This document shows, in pieces, positions 1 to 10,852 of a DNA stretch of 64,000 nt (the stretch's first letter is position 1; every line of letters begins with the position of its first letter). The translations under genes and the position numbers were made by a program. The notes below the pieces were generated by a model. That model was not told the DNA's origin. It saw only the letters and a program-made list of their open reading frames with translations, and searched no databases. The stretch comes from Stachybotrys elegans (taxonomy: Eukaryota; Ascomycota; Sordariomycetes; Hypocreales; Stachybotryaceae). The stretch spans positions 806,001-870,000 of the forward strand of contig JAGPNK010000006.1 in assembly GCA_020746835.1 (NCBI GenBank). The letters run 5' to 3'.

Positions 1-593
1 TCTAGGATGTCGTCCTCGTCATCAGGAACTTCCTCCAGGTCCGCAGCCTGGAGAGGCACGATGGCACCAGGAGGCAGGATGAAGTCCATATCGACATTGT
101 TTATATGCTGAGTCTGCAGGGCGGCTTGCAGAGATGCGATAACTTCGGCCGTATTTTCGCTCTTGGTCATGGTCGAGACCAGATCTGCGGTATGCTGCTC
201 GCCGAAGAGGGCAGGGCCGCTGCCGGGCCGCCTGCCTCGTATCGGGTGTAGGTTTCGTAGGTAGCTCTTGACGCCATCGGGAAGCTCGGTGAAGTACTTG
301 AACAGACCAAAGGCGAGAGCGCGGAAGACCTCATCGCCCTGGTCCTCACGGGGGAGGTGGTTGACGACGCTGTAGAAGGGGGAGTTTGGCGAGATGGTTA
401 TGCGCGGGAAGCACTGGAATCCGGCAGGAGAGAAGATGTGAATCTGGACGCGGGAGCTGTTGAGGGTGTAATTTGCCGTGGTAGAAGGGCCGTGGAAGAT
501 GAGAATAGGCAAGTGACCGAGGAAAGGATCGGAGGCATGATAGAGGGTGACATGCTCAGGCGACAGGGCCAACTCGTCGGTGACACGAACCAT
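1..593 (-). CDS. Conserved filamentous-fungal protein of unknown function, 3' end outside window
   Basis: The minus-strand frame opens at the ATG at 593 and stays open to the window edge (197 codons seen), so the gene is truncated. The protein begins MVRVTDELALSPEHVTLYH and carries FLGHLPILIFHGPSTTANYT and a SPAGFQCFPRITISP stretch. This N-terminal pattern is familiar to me from uncharacterised conserved ascomycete proteins, but I cannot name a domain or function. No signal peptide or membrane segment is visible. The right-hand part turns acidic (EEVPDDEDDI) just before the edge. The start is chosen because it is the first ATG after a non-coding leader and the conserved stretch begins within a few residues. 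It is divergent from DCC1, about 890 bp away. Confidence 0.75.
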   Translation of the reverse strand, partial: MVRVTDELALSPEHVTLYHASDPFLGHLPILIFHGPSTTANYTLNSSRVQIHIFSPAGFQCFPRITISPNSPFYSVVNHLPREDQGDEVFRALAFGLFKYFTELPDGVKSYLRNLHPIRGRRPGSGPALFGEQHTADLVSTMTKSENTAEVIASLQAALQTQHINNVDMDFILPPGAIVPLQAADLEEVPDDEDDIL

Positions 594-1483
594 GGTGATG
601 GTTGCCAACGGGCCGCAGCCGCGGGTCGCAGACGGTGGATCGAGGGTCGATGGACGGCGGTCGCCTCTTCAGGCCTCAGAGGGGGAAGCGAAGCGAATCG
701 AGTATCGTTGTCGGCTTAACGGCGTGGGGAGGGAGGGGAAGATCCTCGATGGCGTCAGGTAGCTGCTCCAACATGCATGCGTTCGTTGGAAGACATACAC
801 CAAAACAAGGTCGACGGCTGGTCGGACAGGTGACAGGGTGAGCCGCTCGTTACACCAAATCAATATCCATCAGAAGGGAAGGGATTTTCTGTTTTCTGTG
901 ACGCGTGGCCTGGGTTTTCGGTTCCCACGACGCCACCACTCCCAGCTTGGTGTTTTGATGTTTTGTTGTTTTGCTATCGGGCAGCGCCGCTTCCTTGACT
1001 GCGGGGAGGAGAGACAGACGGTCGGAGTTCGGACGATGGAGATTGGGGAGACAAGCCAGCTTCATGCATTCGTCCGGTGCCACTAGTGAATGCAATCGTG
1101 GGCTCTCTGACTATCAATGCTGAGTTGTGCTCGCATGACGGGCCGTAGTGGCGGATGGTTTGGTGGTGGATGGTTGGCGGTCAACAAGGATGAGGAGGGG
1201 CGTGCGGGACGTGGCACATCGTAATTATTTTGAACCCACGCCCACGCCCTGGCATCTTCTTCACCTGCCGTCCACTATCCACCATCCACATCCACCATCC
1301 ACCAACTCCCGCCGCCCACCAACCATCCACCACCATCCTCCCATCCCCCCTCCAACGGCTTAACGCGCGTTTGACGCGTCTGGCTTGGGCTAGCTCTCGT
1401 TTGGCCAGCTTCCATGTGATTGAAGTTCAGCCATACAATTTATCCCCGTTACAACCCGCCTACATCATCAACCTCACCAACCC
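594..1483. other. Divergent intergenic region, no gene seen
   Basis: This is the 890 bp spacer between two divergently transcribed genes. Short frames here show no protein-like composition. The stretch at about 1260-1350 is a CA/CT-rich low-complexity tract built from repeated ccatccacc-type units, which would lie in the DCC1 promoter or leader. No TATA box was recognised. Confidence 0.5.
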
Positions 1484-1919
1484 ATGTCCACTCAAACCGA
1501 AGGTCTGGTGCTTCGGCATACACCAGACAACATTGGCTACCGCCTTATCGAGCTTTCTGCCGAGTTGCAGGCCCTTCTGGAATCGTCAGATGCCCCCACG
1601 TAAGTTCTACATGCCGCCCTTGTCGTAATCACCACGGCTTACTCCGGGAAGCCTCACCATTGAGTCCTCGGACAAGACAGTATCAGCTATCTTGAAAACC
1701 CCCCAAAAGTCCTATGCGTTGCGCCAAAAGAACACCTCTAATGCACTCATTCTTCTGGCTCCGCACGACTCGCCTGCTTCTGGAGAACCCGGTGTAGGTG
1801 CCATCTCAACCATCCACGAGACTGTTGAGCTGGAAGAGTATCGTGAGAGCGACACCAAAGAGCCTCCCAAAAGCAAGCTGTCCGGCAAATGGCACGAGAA
1901 GTTTGGCAGGGCAAGATGA
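1484..1919 (+). CDS. dcc1: Sister chromatid cohesion protein Dcc1 (short form)
   Basis: Two exons, 1484-1599 and 1652-1919, joined across a 52 nt intron (gtaagt...aag), give 127 aa. The core motif SYALRQKNTSNALILL, preceded by a GYRLIELSAELQALLE start, matches the N-terminal part of Dcc1, a subunit of the alternative clamp loader Ctf18-Dcc1-Ctf8-RFC that loads PCNA and supports cohesion establishment in the nucleus. The protein stops after a basic tail ending GKWHEKFGRAR. Yeast Dcc1 is about 380 aa and continues into winged-helix domains that contact DNA polymerase epsilon; none is present here. The next 280 bp do not look coding, so the short form seems genuine rather than a missed exon. Nothing else in the window belongs to this complex. 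Confidence 0.72.
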
Positions 1920-2199
1920 ACTGATCGTGATAATCTTCACTGCATCCACAAGTCATCTACTGCACGACGAATGATTCTCGATCTTTCAGTTTGGTTCTGC
2001 TCAGCAGACCAGCGAAGGTGTTGTCATTTTCTTGCTTCCCACTCGTCGTAAGGGGGCTTATCATCACGTCATGTCGCCTATAGGCGTATGTAATTGTACA
2101 AAGCAACATATCTACAAAGAAATATGAGAGCATAGCGCTCTAGGAATTGAAGACAAGAGAAGAGCCGGGCCTAGGTCCGCTCCGACAGCAGCAAGCCGT

Positions 2200-3005
2200 C
2201 TAGCAGGTGCCAGCTTTCTCGGGCTCGCACTCGCCGTTGGACTTGTCGCAACCCTCGTAAGCCTGGCACTGAGTACCCTCGAAGCAGTTGTTGGAGTAGG
2301 TGGCCTATGCGAGCCCTTGTCAGCCGTGTCTAATAAACCGAGTCAGCAAGTCGGATTACATACCTTGTCACCGAGGTTGGGGTTGATGCCCATGAGCTCT
2401 CCGCCGTCAACGGCAGTGGTGCCCTCCATATGGACAGTGCGAGCACATTGGCCGCTGCAGTTGCCGCAAGAACGGTAAACCTTGCCGTAGTCCTCGGCAT
2501 AGTAGCTGACAATGTTGACCTGGCCGCATCCATTGTGCTGGATGATCTTGTCATCGGCGTGGTAAGCACCGCCACCAATAATGTTTGCGGTGCCATCACC
2601 CTTGAGGGAGATGGCGTCCTCGCAGACGTCCTCGAACCACACGTTCTCAATGGTGCAGGAACCCAGGCAGTAAACACCCTCGCTCTGGTTAGGGCCAATG
2701 ATGGCATTCACCAACGTAGCACCCTCCTCGAGCACAAAGACGGTGTCGGCCTCACCTAAAAGAGCATCAGTAAATCCGCCTCCGGTAAAAATGCCACTGT
2801 CGCTCCACTTACCACCCTCAGACTGGCCACCGCAGGGAACACCGCGGTCGTACCTGACGAGGTTGCCATCAAAGACCTCACCTGGGCCGATGTATCGAGG
2901 CTCGCTGAAGACCTCGCTGCCACTGGCCGAAGGCATGGCGTCCGAGCCCTGGCAGGCAATGGCTGCAGGGACGACAGCGAGGGCAGAGACGAGAGCGTAA
3001 CGCAT
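2200..3005 (-). CDS. Secreted pectate lyase, polysaccharide lyase family 3
   Basis: Exons 3005-2364 and 2304-2200 (intron gtatgt...atag, 59 nt) encode 248 aa. The first 18 residues ([18 protein letters not shown]) form a signal peptide. The body has PL3 hallmarks: repeated short beta-strand turns, the Cys-rich [19 protein letters not shown] segment, an [15 protein letters not shown] segment with the acidic and lysine residues expected near the calcium/active site, and a [10 protein letters not shown] segment. PL3 enzymes cleave polygalacturonate by calcium-dependent beta-elimination outside the cell. The second exon adds a small Cys-rich tail (four Cys in 34 residues). A longer frame upstream of this ATG is open, but only this start gives a clean signal peptide. 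Length is normal for the family (about 230-250 aa). Confidence 0.88.
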
Positions 3006-3132
3006 ATTGACGGTTCGTTTGTTGCTGATAAAAGTTGGATAGTTCCAGTCTATGGCAGGGAACAAAGAAGCAATTCTGACGCCAGGTCGATGATGGTGAG
3101 ATGAAGACTGAGAAACGGCCGGCCATCAAGCA

Positions 3133-3139
3133 TTTTATA
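3133..3139 (-). promoter_or_regulatory. TATA box of the pectate lyase gene
   Basis: The minus strand reads TATAAAA here, about 130 bp upstream of the pectate lyase ATG. Most other genes in the window lack such a clear element, which fits an inducible secreted enzyme. Confidence 0.5.
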
Positions 3140-4398
3140 TCATTCTGCTCCTCGCCATCCACGGTTCCGCTCCGTCAGCCTGGTCGTTTCCAAAGGGGCA
3201 GCCATCGGTTGCCATTTCTCCGTCAGGCCCGCCCGATTCATGGTGTTGCATAGGCCAAGCTCTACGGGTATGACGATCATCTACAGATTTCGGTCAAGGC
3301 AGGGAATGCCCCGCCCAACCAGTCTCAACTTGATTGTTTCCCAGTTATGCGTGGGTAATGGCAATAATCAAGCCTCCACACGGCCAGGGGCAGGCGCCAC
3401 AATGCTGCGAACTGTGAGCTTAGACGAGACGGAGTTAGTGGATAACTCTAATCCAAACGTCCCGTCCACAGGCAGTCTTCGTTGTGCCTTGCATTTCACC
3501 AAACACCGGGCCAGATCCATTCATCACGCAGAGGCGGGTCAAGTATGACGATGCCTTTCAGCCGCTGTGGCACAGCTGAATGCCCACAGCATTGCCTCGA
3601 CACTGACTCAATAAATCAGCACAGATGCTGCTAATGGGCGTGGATATCCAGCTCAGCAACATCTCTGGACTGGTCGCGTACAGTTGTCGATCATCCTGTG
3701 AAGAAACAACTCGGGATCAGCTGTATCCTTTGCAACTCTCGATTGGTGCGAATTCCACTCGTCCTCCCACAGCCTTGAGCCGGTCGATCTTCTCCTCTCG
3801 AGAACAACTAAGCCTGTGGAATTCGTGGAGTTATTTTTCCGTGTCGATCGCGAGCAAAAGAAGCTCAAGTACAGGGGAGTGTCACATGGCATGATGAACA
3901 AGCCATAAGCATGTTCTAAGATCAACATGAAACGGTGAAGGCCATTGGAAATAATGACAGGCCTTATAAGCTGTTTCGAAATGTCGCCCCTAGACTAGCC
4001 AATCGCAACTCACATTTCCGAGAAGCCAATCCAGAGGGACCAGGAACATAAGCTTAACCCGACAAGCTCCGTGAAGGGACGGATTCTTGCAAGTAGAATC
4101 TGCTGATACTTGGGCGATGATGGCGGTTTCATTCAGCCCATGAGCAATTCCAGTCTTGCAAAAAAAAAAAAAAAACAAAAAAAAAAAAAACAAAAAAAAA
4201 AAAAAAGGAAAGAAAGAAAGGCGGCTGCGACGGTATTGAAGGTCTTCATACCACACCACATACAGGTTGGTAGGTAATTAAAGGGCGATTGTGAGTCACG
4301 TGCTTTCGTGTTCGACCGCGCTACTCTTCATTCACGCCTGGTCTTCCAATTACGTCAACCAAGCTTCATGATGCATTTAATCGCAAGCTTTTCCAGAC
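3140..4398. other. Intergenic region between pectate lyase and RAD4
   Basis: These are divergent promoters. Apart from the pectate lyase TATA box just to the left and the interrupted poly-A tract at 4160-4206, nothing was recognised. Short open frames have no protein-like features. Confidence 0.45.
4160..4206 (+). repeat. Interrupted poly-A tract (A16-C-A14-C-A15)
   Basis: Forty-seven bases consist of three A runs of 16, 14 and 15 separated by single C bases, followed by gaaa repeats. It sits about 190 bp upstream of the RAD4 start. It could be a nucleosome-excluding promoter tract or a degenerate poly-A tail of an old retroposed sequence; no retroelement coding sequence is next to it. Confidence 0.9.
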
Positions 4399-7300
4399 AT
4401 GCCACCTCATGTTCCGCGCAAACGGCTGCGCAAATCGCCACCAGCAAGTGACGCCAAGGACCAGAATGCTCTGAAAGCCTCGAAGTCAGACTCCTCAGCG
4501 TCTGGTGCAACTCGACGCAAAGCTACTCTTTATGATGACTTGGATGCTTCTGCTACGCCACAGTCGGGCTCTATACTGGACCAGCTTCAGCAAAATGATA
4601 GCGATAGCTCCCTGACCTCGCTTTCCGATGAGGACTTTGAGGATGTACCTGCCCCTAAACGACAAAAGACGCAGGTGGCAAGTGACGATGACGACGACGA
4701 TATCGAGTTTGAGGATGTCGCAGCACCAACGCTTCCCGCTCCGGATGCGCCCGTTACATCCGGCGACTTGGAGTTGACACTCAACAGAGATACGCGGATG
4801 TCTCTAACAAACTCCTATGGGGACAAGAAGGGAGCAACGAAGCGAGAACGAATGGTACGCAATGCCACTCATTGTGTCCATGTCATGTGCCTCATGTGGC
4901 ACAACGCGGTGCGAAACTCCTGGATATCTGACTCCGAGGTTCAAGCCATCATGCTTTCTCACCTCCCTCCGAGGCTGTGGGATGAAGTAGAGCGATGGCG
5001 TCGCAACAGCGGCCTCGAAAAGCCTCCTGCATCACAGCCAGACACTACAAAGAAGGGCCGACGGAAGGGCAAAGCAAAGGATCCGAACGCACGAGAGTCT
5101 CGTGACTGGGGCTCAGCTGCAGAAAGACTTGAGGAAGGAAAGGTCGACATGAGCCATGGCGACCCCCTCTTTCGACTGATGCAGTCTTTGGTCCCATGGT
5201 GGAAGCAGAGGTTCAGGGTTAGGACTCCTGGCCTCAGAAAGCTGGGATACATGCCTCTTGAACGCCTCGACAGGATCACCAAGGCTTATAAGGGTGGGGC
5301 AGACGATCCGAGAATCTTCGGTGAGCGGATAGCGAGCCTCTCAGACTTTCGCAAATGTGCTCAGGATTGCCGGGGAAGCCGAGATCTCGGTGCTCAGCTC
5401 TTCACTAGCCTTCTTCGAGCCCTGGGCCTCGAAGCTAGACTGGTCGCCAATCTACAATGCCTTGGGTTTGGCTGGAGCAAATTAGAAGATGCAGATCCGG
5501 AGACGGACGCGCAGGCAAAAGCTCTGGCAGAGCAGATGCCCGACTGTAACAAGGGAACCAAGAACCCCCAGGTTGTCCAGGATTCAAGTCTTCCTAGCAA
5601 CCAAGCGACCTCGCGCCCTCGGAAATCAGCCACAACCCGGGGAAATACCAAGAGCGTCGAAACGGACAGTCTCGAGTTGGAATACAAGGACACAGATGAC
5701 GAGTCAGTCATTGAACTGGACGTCACCCCTAAGAAGCCACAACCATCTGCTACAAAGATCGATAATGACCTTGAATATCCACACTACTGGACCGAGGTCA
5801 TGTCTCCCGTTAGCAAGAAGTGGTTGCCGGTCGACCCCATTGTAAAAGGATTCGCTGCAACCAATCGTGACCTCGTCGAGTCGCTCGAACCTCGTGGGGC
5901 CAAGGCGGACAGAGCGCGTCAGGTCATAGCCTACATCATAGGCTTCTCTAATGATGGAACGGCTAAGGATGTGACAGTACGTTATCTGAAGAAGCAATTG
6001 TTTCCAGGCAGAACCAAGGGTCTTCGAATGCCGCCTGAAAAGGTGCCCATATACAACCATCACGGAAAGATCAAACGATACGACATGTTTGATTGGTTCA
6101 AATCGGCCATGTCTGGCTACAGGCGCGGCACTCGTCAGCATCCTTTGACCGAAGTTGATGAAGAGGAGGATTCCACTGATCTAAAGCCGCGGCAGCCAGA
6201 AAAGAAGGAGGTCAAGGAGGGAGAAGAAACTTTGCAGTATTACAAGCAGTCGAAAGAATTCGTGCTTGCCAGGCATCTCAAGCGAGAGGAAGCGCTCAAG
6301 CCGGACGCATCTGCTGTCAAGATCTTCAAGAACAAAGTCAAAGGCAACAAGATTGAGAACGAGGATGTATTCCTGCGTTCCGATGTTCTGCAGGTCAAGA
6401 GTGCCGAGACCTGGCATAAACAGGGGAGGGCACCGATACCAGGGGAACAGCCTCTGAAAAGGGTACCGTACCGTGCTGCCACTTTGAATCGTCGGAGGGA
6501 GATTCTGGAGGCAGAGGCTGCAACGGGTGAAAAGGTCCTTCAGGGTCTGTACAGTTTTGAGCAGACCGAGTGGATCATCCCTCCGCCTATTCAAAACGGC
6601 ATCATCCCTAAGAACGAATACGGGTATGTATCCAGTAAAATGCGTTGGACTTCACTAACTTGGGTAGGAATATTGATCTTTTCGTTGAGCACATGTGCCC
6701 TCAAGGAGCCGTGCATGTTCCGTACCGAGGAGCAATGCGTGTTTGCAAGCGCCTTCAGATAGACTATGCCGAGGCGGTGGTAGACTTTGAATTTGGACAC
6801 CGCATGGCTGTTCCTGTAATACAGGGGGTCGTGATTGCTGAAGAATATCATGACCGGGTCATGGAAGAATTGGAGAAGGACGAGGCAGAGAAGAGACGAA
6901 AGGAAGACGAGAAGCGCCGAAAGGTCGCCTTGGGTCACTGGAGAAAGTTCCTCATGGGAATGCGTATCGTGGAAAGAATCCGTCAAGAGTACGGCGAAGT
7001 CGATGAGAGCATCTCTGTTTTTGCGCACAGCAAGGGATCAGCAAGCCGACTTGAGCGGGAGAAAGACAACGACAAGGACGGAGAAATGGCTGGAGGGTTC
7101 TTGCCAGAGGGTTACGAGCACGAGGAAGAGGCCGACGAACCTCTGCATCAGACATCAAGCTTCTTCCCTGTAGTGGACGAAGACGATGCCGATGCCCCGG
7201 AGGATGATCTTATCATGGAGGACCATCAACAAGCAGCATCGAAAAGGGTTGAGGCTGAGGAGTTAAGCAGACCACCAACGCCGCCCACAAAGACAGCTGC

Positions 7301-7436
7301 GAAGCGGCGCGCCAGGGCCGGGCCGAAGAAACCCGCCAAGAAACGAGCAACGCGTGGAAGGAAGAAGATGGTCGAGGAGGAAGACGAAGACGATATGGAC
7401 GACGATGCATGGCATTCATCAGATAATGATGAGTAA
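4399..7436 (+). CDS. rad4: DNA damage recognition protein Rad4 (XPC homologue)
   Basis: Exons 4399-6623 and 6668-7436 (44 nt intron, gtatgt...tag) encode 997 aa. The N-terminus is disordered and basic/acidic. Residues about 250-490 form the transglutaminase-like fold, with KCAQDCRGSRDLGAQLFTSL and the DLEYPHYWTEVMSPVSKKW segment. Residues about 600-770 contain the beta-hairpin domains: VKSAETWHKQGR, then PYRAATLNRRRE, then the post-splice block starting NIDLFVEHMCPQGAVHVPYR. Rad4 with Rad23 binds helix-distorting lesions and starts global nucleotide excision repair in the nucleus. The C-terminus is a charged tail with lysine-rich and acidic runs. The intron falls inside BHD3, where removing it restores the family sequence. 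DDB1, the other damage sensor, is 49 kb away. Confidence 0.95.
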
Positions 7437-7625
7437 ATGACAGCGACACATTCCCAAGCACACAGTGGCATTTCCGAATGCGAGCGTCAGTCTAGGTAAT
7501 GATGTAATGATTTAAAGTGTATAATAGTACGTCTAGATCTGCTGTTCGCTCCATAAACAGATTTGACTATGCCCATAACCTGAAGTATCAGTATAAACGC
7601 CTTCCAATGCAATTCATCATCATGA

Positions 7626-8558
7626 TTACAGATCGATGAGCTCGGGCGGTGGTCCTACTCCCCTCAGCAGAATGATGGTGTTTCCACTTTGAAGCGCCAC
7701 CCCGACCTTTTCCCCAAATTCCAGCAGCCTCCCTCCCTCGACGTGGAACACACGTAGCCTGTCCCTCTCGTCGGAGCTCTGGTTGTTGATGTTCTGGACC
7801 TGCAGGCTCCGGGCGGCGGCATCGAGCACGCGGCCTACCACCCAGTCCTTGGAGTAGAAGAACTCGCCCTTGGGGTACTTTGCCTTGGCCGTCTCCGCCT
7901 CGGCCTCAACGTAGAGGTACACGCGCTTCTCGGGCGCAAGCTTGTCGTCGCCCTTTGCCGTCTTCTTTAGGTTGTTGACGGCCACGAGGCGCGCCGAGGC
8001 CGACGTGGGTTTCGGCTTGGGCAGCGCCCTGGCGGCCTGCTCCCTGCGCGCGGAGCCCCAGGCGCGGAACTTGTCCAGGACCGACTTTGTCTTTTGGCTG
8101 ACGTCGAACTGGGCGGCGGGGCGCGCGCCGAGGGGCACCAGGTTCTTGCAGTCGTGGTCCTCCTGGAGGCGGTGCTTGAGGCAGTAGTCTCGGTTGCACG
8201 TCTGGCAGTGGACGCCGGTGACGAGGGACGTCCCGATCACCGTCTTGCAGTCGGGCGTGGCGCAGGGCTTCTCGGAGGCGACCTTGTCGCGGAGGGTGCG
8301 GCCCTGTCCGATGGAGGGCTGGGCGAGCTGGGCGAGTCGCTTGCGCTCAGCCCAGGCGCCGGCGTTGGCGCAGCGGTGTGAGGACTCGGAGCGGTGGTCG
8401 AGGCAGAAGGTCTTGGAGCATGATTGGCAGAAGAAGGGGAGGAAGTCGAGCTGGTTACAGTAGTCGTACTCGCAGTGCTTGCCGACGAGGGTTGCGTCGT
8501 GGACGTCCGCCATGCCGACGTAGCTGTTCTCCTCGTTGGATTTGGAGGACGACGCCAT
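7626..8558 (-). CDS. cuz1: AN1-type zinc finger protein, Cuz1/ZFAND1 type
   Basis: A single exon encodes 310 aa. Two AN1 zinc fingers lie at about 29-63 (CEYDYCNQLDFLPFFCQSC and FCLDHR with paired Cys/His) and 97-137 (CATPDCKTVIG, CQTCNRDYCLKHR). A basic linker follows, then a C-terminal ubiquitin-like region (about 205-310) beginning RVYLYVEAEAE. This finger-finger-UBL layout is that of Cuz1/ZFAND1, which links Cdc48/p97 to the proteasome under arsenite stress and in stress-granule clearance. The start at 8558 is the first ATG; an internal Met at residue 16 is a possible alternative. It is convergent with RAD4 (about 190 bp between stops). Base composition is high in GC, which explains the long antisense frames. 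Confidence 0.88.
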   Translation of the reverse strand: MASSSKSNEENSYVGMADVHDATLVGKHCEYDYCNQLDFLPFFCQSCSKTFCLDHRSESSHRCANAGAWAERKRLAQLAQPSIGQGRTLRDKVASEKPCATPDCKTVIGTSLVTGVHCQTCNRDYCLKHRLQEDHDCKNLVPLGARPAAQFDVSQKTKSVLDKFRAWGSARREQAARALPKPKPTSASARLVAVNNLKKTAKGDDKLAPEKRVYLYVEAEAETAKAKYPKGEFFYSKDWVVGRVLDAAARSLQVQNINNQSSDERDRLRVFHVEGGRLLEFGEKVGVALQSGNTIILLRGVGPPPELIDL

Positions 8559-9138
8559 GGTGAAGGGCCGGTCTTTGTTCCGTATTTTATGAAATTCTCG
8601 TTACGGTGACAGGAATCAGGTAGGGAGCGTTGCGTGGGAAAGGCTGCCGAGGAGATTCGTCAGGCCAGCGAGGCGAGGCTGACCAAGGCGGCGACGAAGC
8701 GTCTGGAAGCGTCGTGGTCGAAGGGCTGGTGGATCGGGCTAAGGCAGGCGGGCTGTCGTAATTTACGCCAAGGGCACAAGAAAAACAGGCGGCTGAGACC
8801 GTGAATGAGTGGCTTTACAAAGCTTGGGAGCTTGCAGCGGCGCAACCGAGGGAGCGGGCGGTTTGTTGAATACCCGTTGCAATACTAAGGTACCTGAGTT
8901 GGACCCTTGGCGAAATGGTGGGGTCCTACAATTGCATCTCACGGCCATGGCCTTTTTAGCAGTGCCCAGCCAATTCAGGCGCGACAAAGCCATTGAAAGC
9001 AGATGATTGATTTGGGTAAAATACCATCATGTTCATAAATGCTGTAGATTGGAGGTTGAGTCACCGGCCTGCTATCTATCCGTCCGTACTCCTACACAAA
9101 CGCCCAAAAAGCCAAAATGTGGTGATTCATGTTGCACT
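8559..9138. other. Intergenic region, no gene seen
   Basis: This is the 580 bp between the CUZ1 start and the MTP18 stop, both on the minus strand. It must hold the CUZ1 promoter and the MTP18 3' region. No reading frame here looks like protein and no TATA element was recognised. Confidence 0.45.
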
Positions 9139-10058
9139 TTACAGATCCTTCTCCTTGGGCCGCTGGCTGAGGAGATCCTCGCGACCCGTCACGGGTGCGT
9201 TTCCTACGTACTTCTTGCCGCCGTATGCCTCGAAGCCCTTGTGGAACACCCACTCGACCGCATTCTCGACCGGCTCATCGAACAGCGTAGGCAGGAAGGG
9301 AACCACGGCCAGACCAAGACCGATTGGGCCCCAGGTGCGCAACCGCTTGTTCTTTACGTTCTTCATGGCCTGGCCCGAGTACCTGACCATGCTATGGATG
9401 GTGAATGCGGGGAGACCCATGCTGGCTACGCTCTGGAAGATGGCTCGCTGGACCATGACGGTGCGCCAGTCCTCGAGCGGGGGCACGGTGCCGGGCTGCA
9501 GCGAGCGCGTCTCGATGGCAGGCAGTCCCGTCACCTTCTCCTGATGGGGGGTGAGCTCGAGCTTTGGGTTTCGTACGCGCTGGTTGTGCCAGTAGGCGCG
9601 GTAGCCTTCGTGGCTGACGTCGCCGAGGATGTAGAGCCACGAGATACCGTAGGCGGCACGGACGAGGTTCGGGTGGGCGACGGGGCGGAACGACTCGCCA
9701 ATATCCGACGTGTAGGCGACGTAGCGGTGCGCGGAGAGGAGAATGGTGCGTGCCCGCGCGGCGTAGGCTGCGTATCTCACGTTCGTTTCCGTCGAGTCGG
9801 GACCACTGAGAGAATGAGCGTTAGCCACGACGTCTTTCTTTTCTTCCGGAGCAGGCCGGGGAGTGCCTCGTACTATCCGTCTACGATATCGTCGAGCATG
9901 CTGTTATCTTTGGAATCGACTTCATCGCTGGCTTTTGGGCGCGATGCGACATTAAGCTTCGGAGGAGCGACGGCGTTGGCGGAGGGGCTTTGCGCTGGTT
10001 TTGTGTCCTGGGCTGGCTGCTCGGGTTTCGAGTCTTGCGATTTCCCCCACCAAGGCAT
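9139..10058 (-). CDS. Mitochondrial 18 kDa protein family (MTP18/MTFP1-like)
   Basis: Exons 10058-9874 and 9805-9139 (68 nt intron with gctaacg branch site and ctctcag acceptor) give 283 aa. The first exon is a hydrophilic Ser/Pro/Lys-rich segment starting MPWWGKSQ. The second carries the MTP18 core: ETNVRYAAYAARARTILLS, SWLYILGDVSHEGYRAY, the hydrophobic AIFQSVASMGLPAFTIH, and RTWGPIGLGLAVVPFLPTLFDEPVENAVEW. MTP18 is an inner mitochondrial membrane protein tied to fission. The splice joins the two exons as DDIVDGYGPDSTETNV and removes an in-frame TAG. It shares a 432 bp divergent promoter with the ATP synthase k gene, so both neighbours are mitochondrial. The fungal copies are less studied than the animal protein. 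Confidence 0.85.
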
Positions 10059-10490
10059 TGTGAACGTGAGGCAACAGGACAATACAAAGAGGGAGCTCGA
10101 TCAAATGCGGTTAAATGTAAATTCTTGGATTGCAGCGATGGGGAAAAAAGAAAAGATAGGCAAGTGGATGGAAGTTCAAAAGAACTCGCCTCACAGACCA
10201 ATGCGACGGCTCCGGGAGATCCAAACGGTGATGGTGACGTCTTTCCGACATCCTGACTAAGGATATTTCGTCCGAAGGGCCGGACTTTAGCCACGCTACG
10301 GACATGCGGGTTTCGGCCTGCGATTCAAGGCCAAAACAGCCTAGCACGGGCTCGGAATTTGAAGGTGGAAGCTAAAGCTAGCAGGATTGCTTGTTGAACG
10401 CGACGTTTCTTCATCCACCAAACCTCTCTTCAATTGAACCTGCCACCACCCCTCCACCTCCCCCCAATCACCAATTACACAGTCGCAGAA
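10059..10490. promoter_or_regulatory. Divergent promoter shared by MTP18-like and ATP19 genes
   Basis: This is the 432 bp region between two start codons facing away from each other, both for mitochondrial membrane proteins. The ATP19 side ends in a CA/CT-rich leader with repeated ccacc units. I did not recognise a TATA box. Co-regulation is an inference from the arrangement. Confidence 0.5.
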
Positions 10491-10852
10491 ATGGCTGGTG
10501 GCGTCGCCTACTACAACATCGCTGGCAAGCAGGTTGCCGGCCACTACGTACGCCTCACTCGCCCCAGGGAACCCTCCCTCGCCGAACCGTCGTCCCCAAG
10601 TTTTTGCTGACTCTTGCCTCTGCGACTGTAGCTTGCCATTGGCTGGTTGGCCACCATGTTCGGCGGTATCTACTATGCCACCTCGGGCCCCAAGAAGACC
10701 ATTGCTCCCGCTGCCGCCCCTCCCCTGAACGCTTCCAGCTCCGACGAGGCCGACTTCATCAAGTGCGCGAATTCATCCTTCCCATCTGGCGGCGCCGCCA
10801 CTAACATGAGGACCACAGGAAGTTCATGGAGGAGCAGGACAAGAAGCACTAA
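10491..10852 (+). CDS. atp19: ATP synthase subunit k, mitochondrial (Atp19)
   Basis: Three small exons, 10491-10547, 10632-10762 and 10819-10852, encode only 73 aa. The sequence starts MAGGVAYYNIAGKQVAGHY and continues LAIGWLATMFGGIYYATSG, the single membrane segment of the family, and ends with a charged EEQDKKH tail. Subunit k sits in the Fo part of F1Fo-ATP synthase in the inner mitochondrial membrane and belongs to the dimer-associated small subunits. All splice sites are canonical (gtacgc/tgtag and gtgcgc/cacag) and phases agree. The upstream 130 bp is a CA/CT-rich leader typical of strongly expressed fungal genes. The short exons make this gene easy to miss in automatic annotation. Confidence 0.92.

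Noticed and set aside
9007..10260. 417-codon plus-strand open frame opposite the MTP18-like gene
   Set aside because: It mirrors the coding strand of a conserved gene, has random-like composition and no domain; the minus strand gives the real family.
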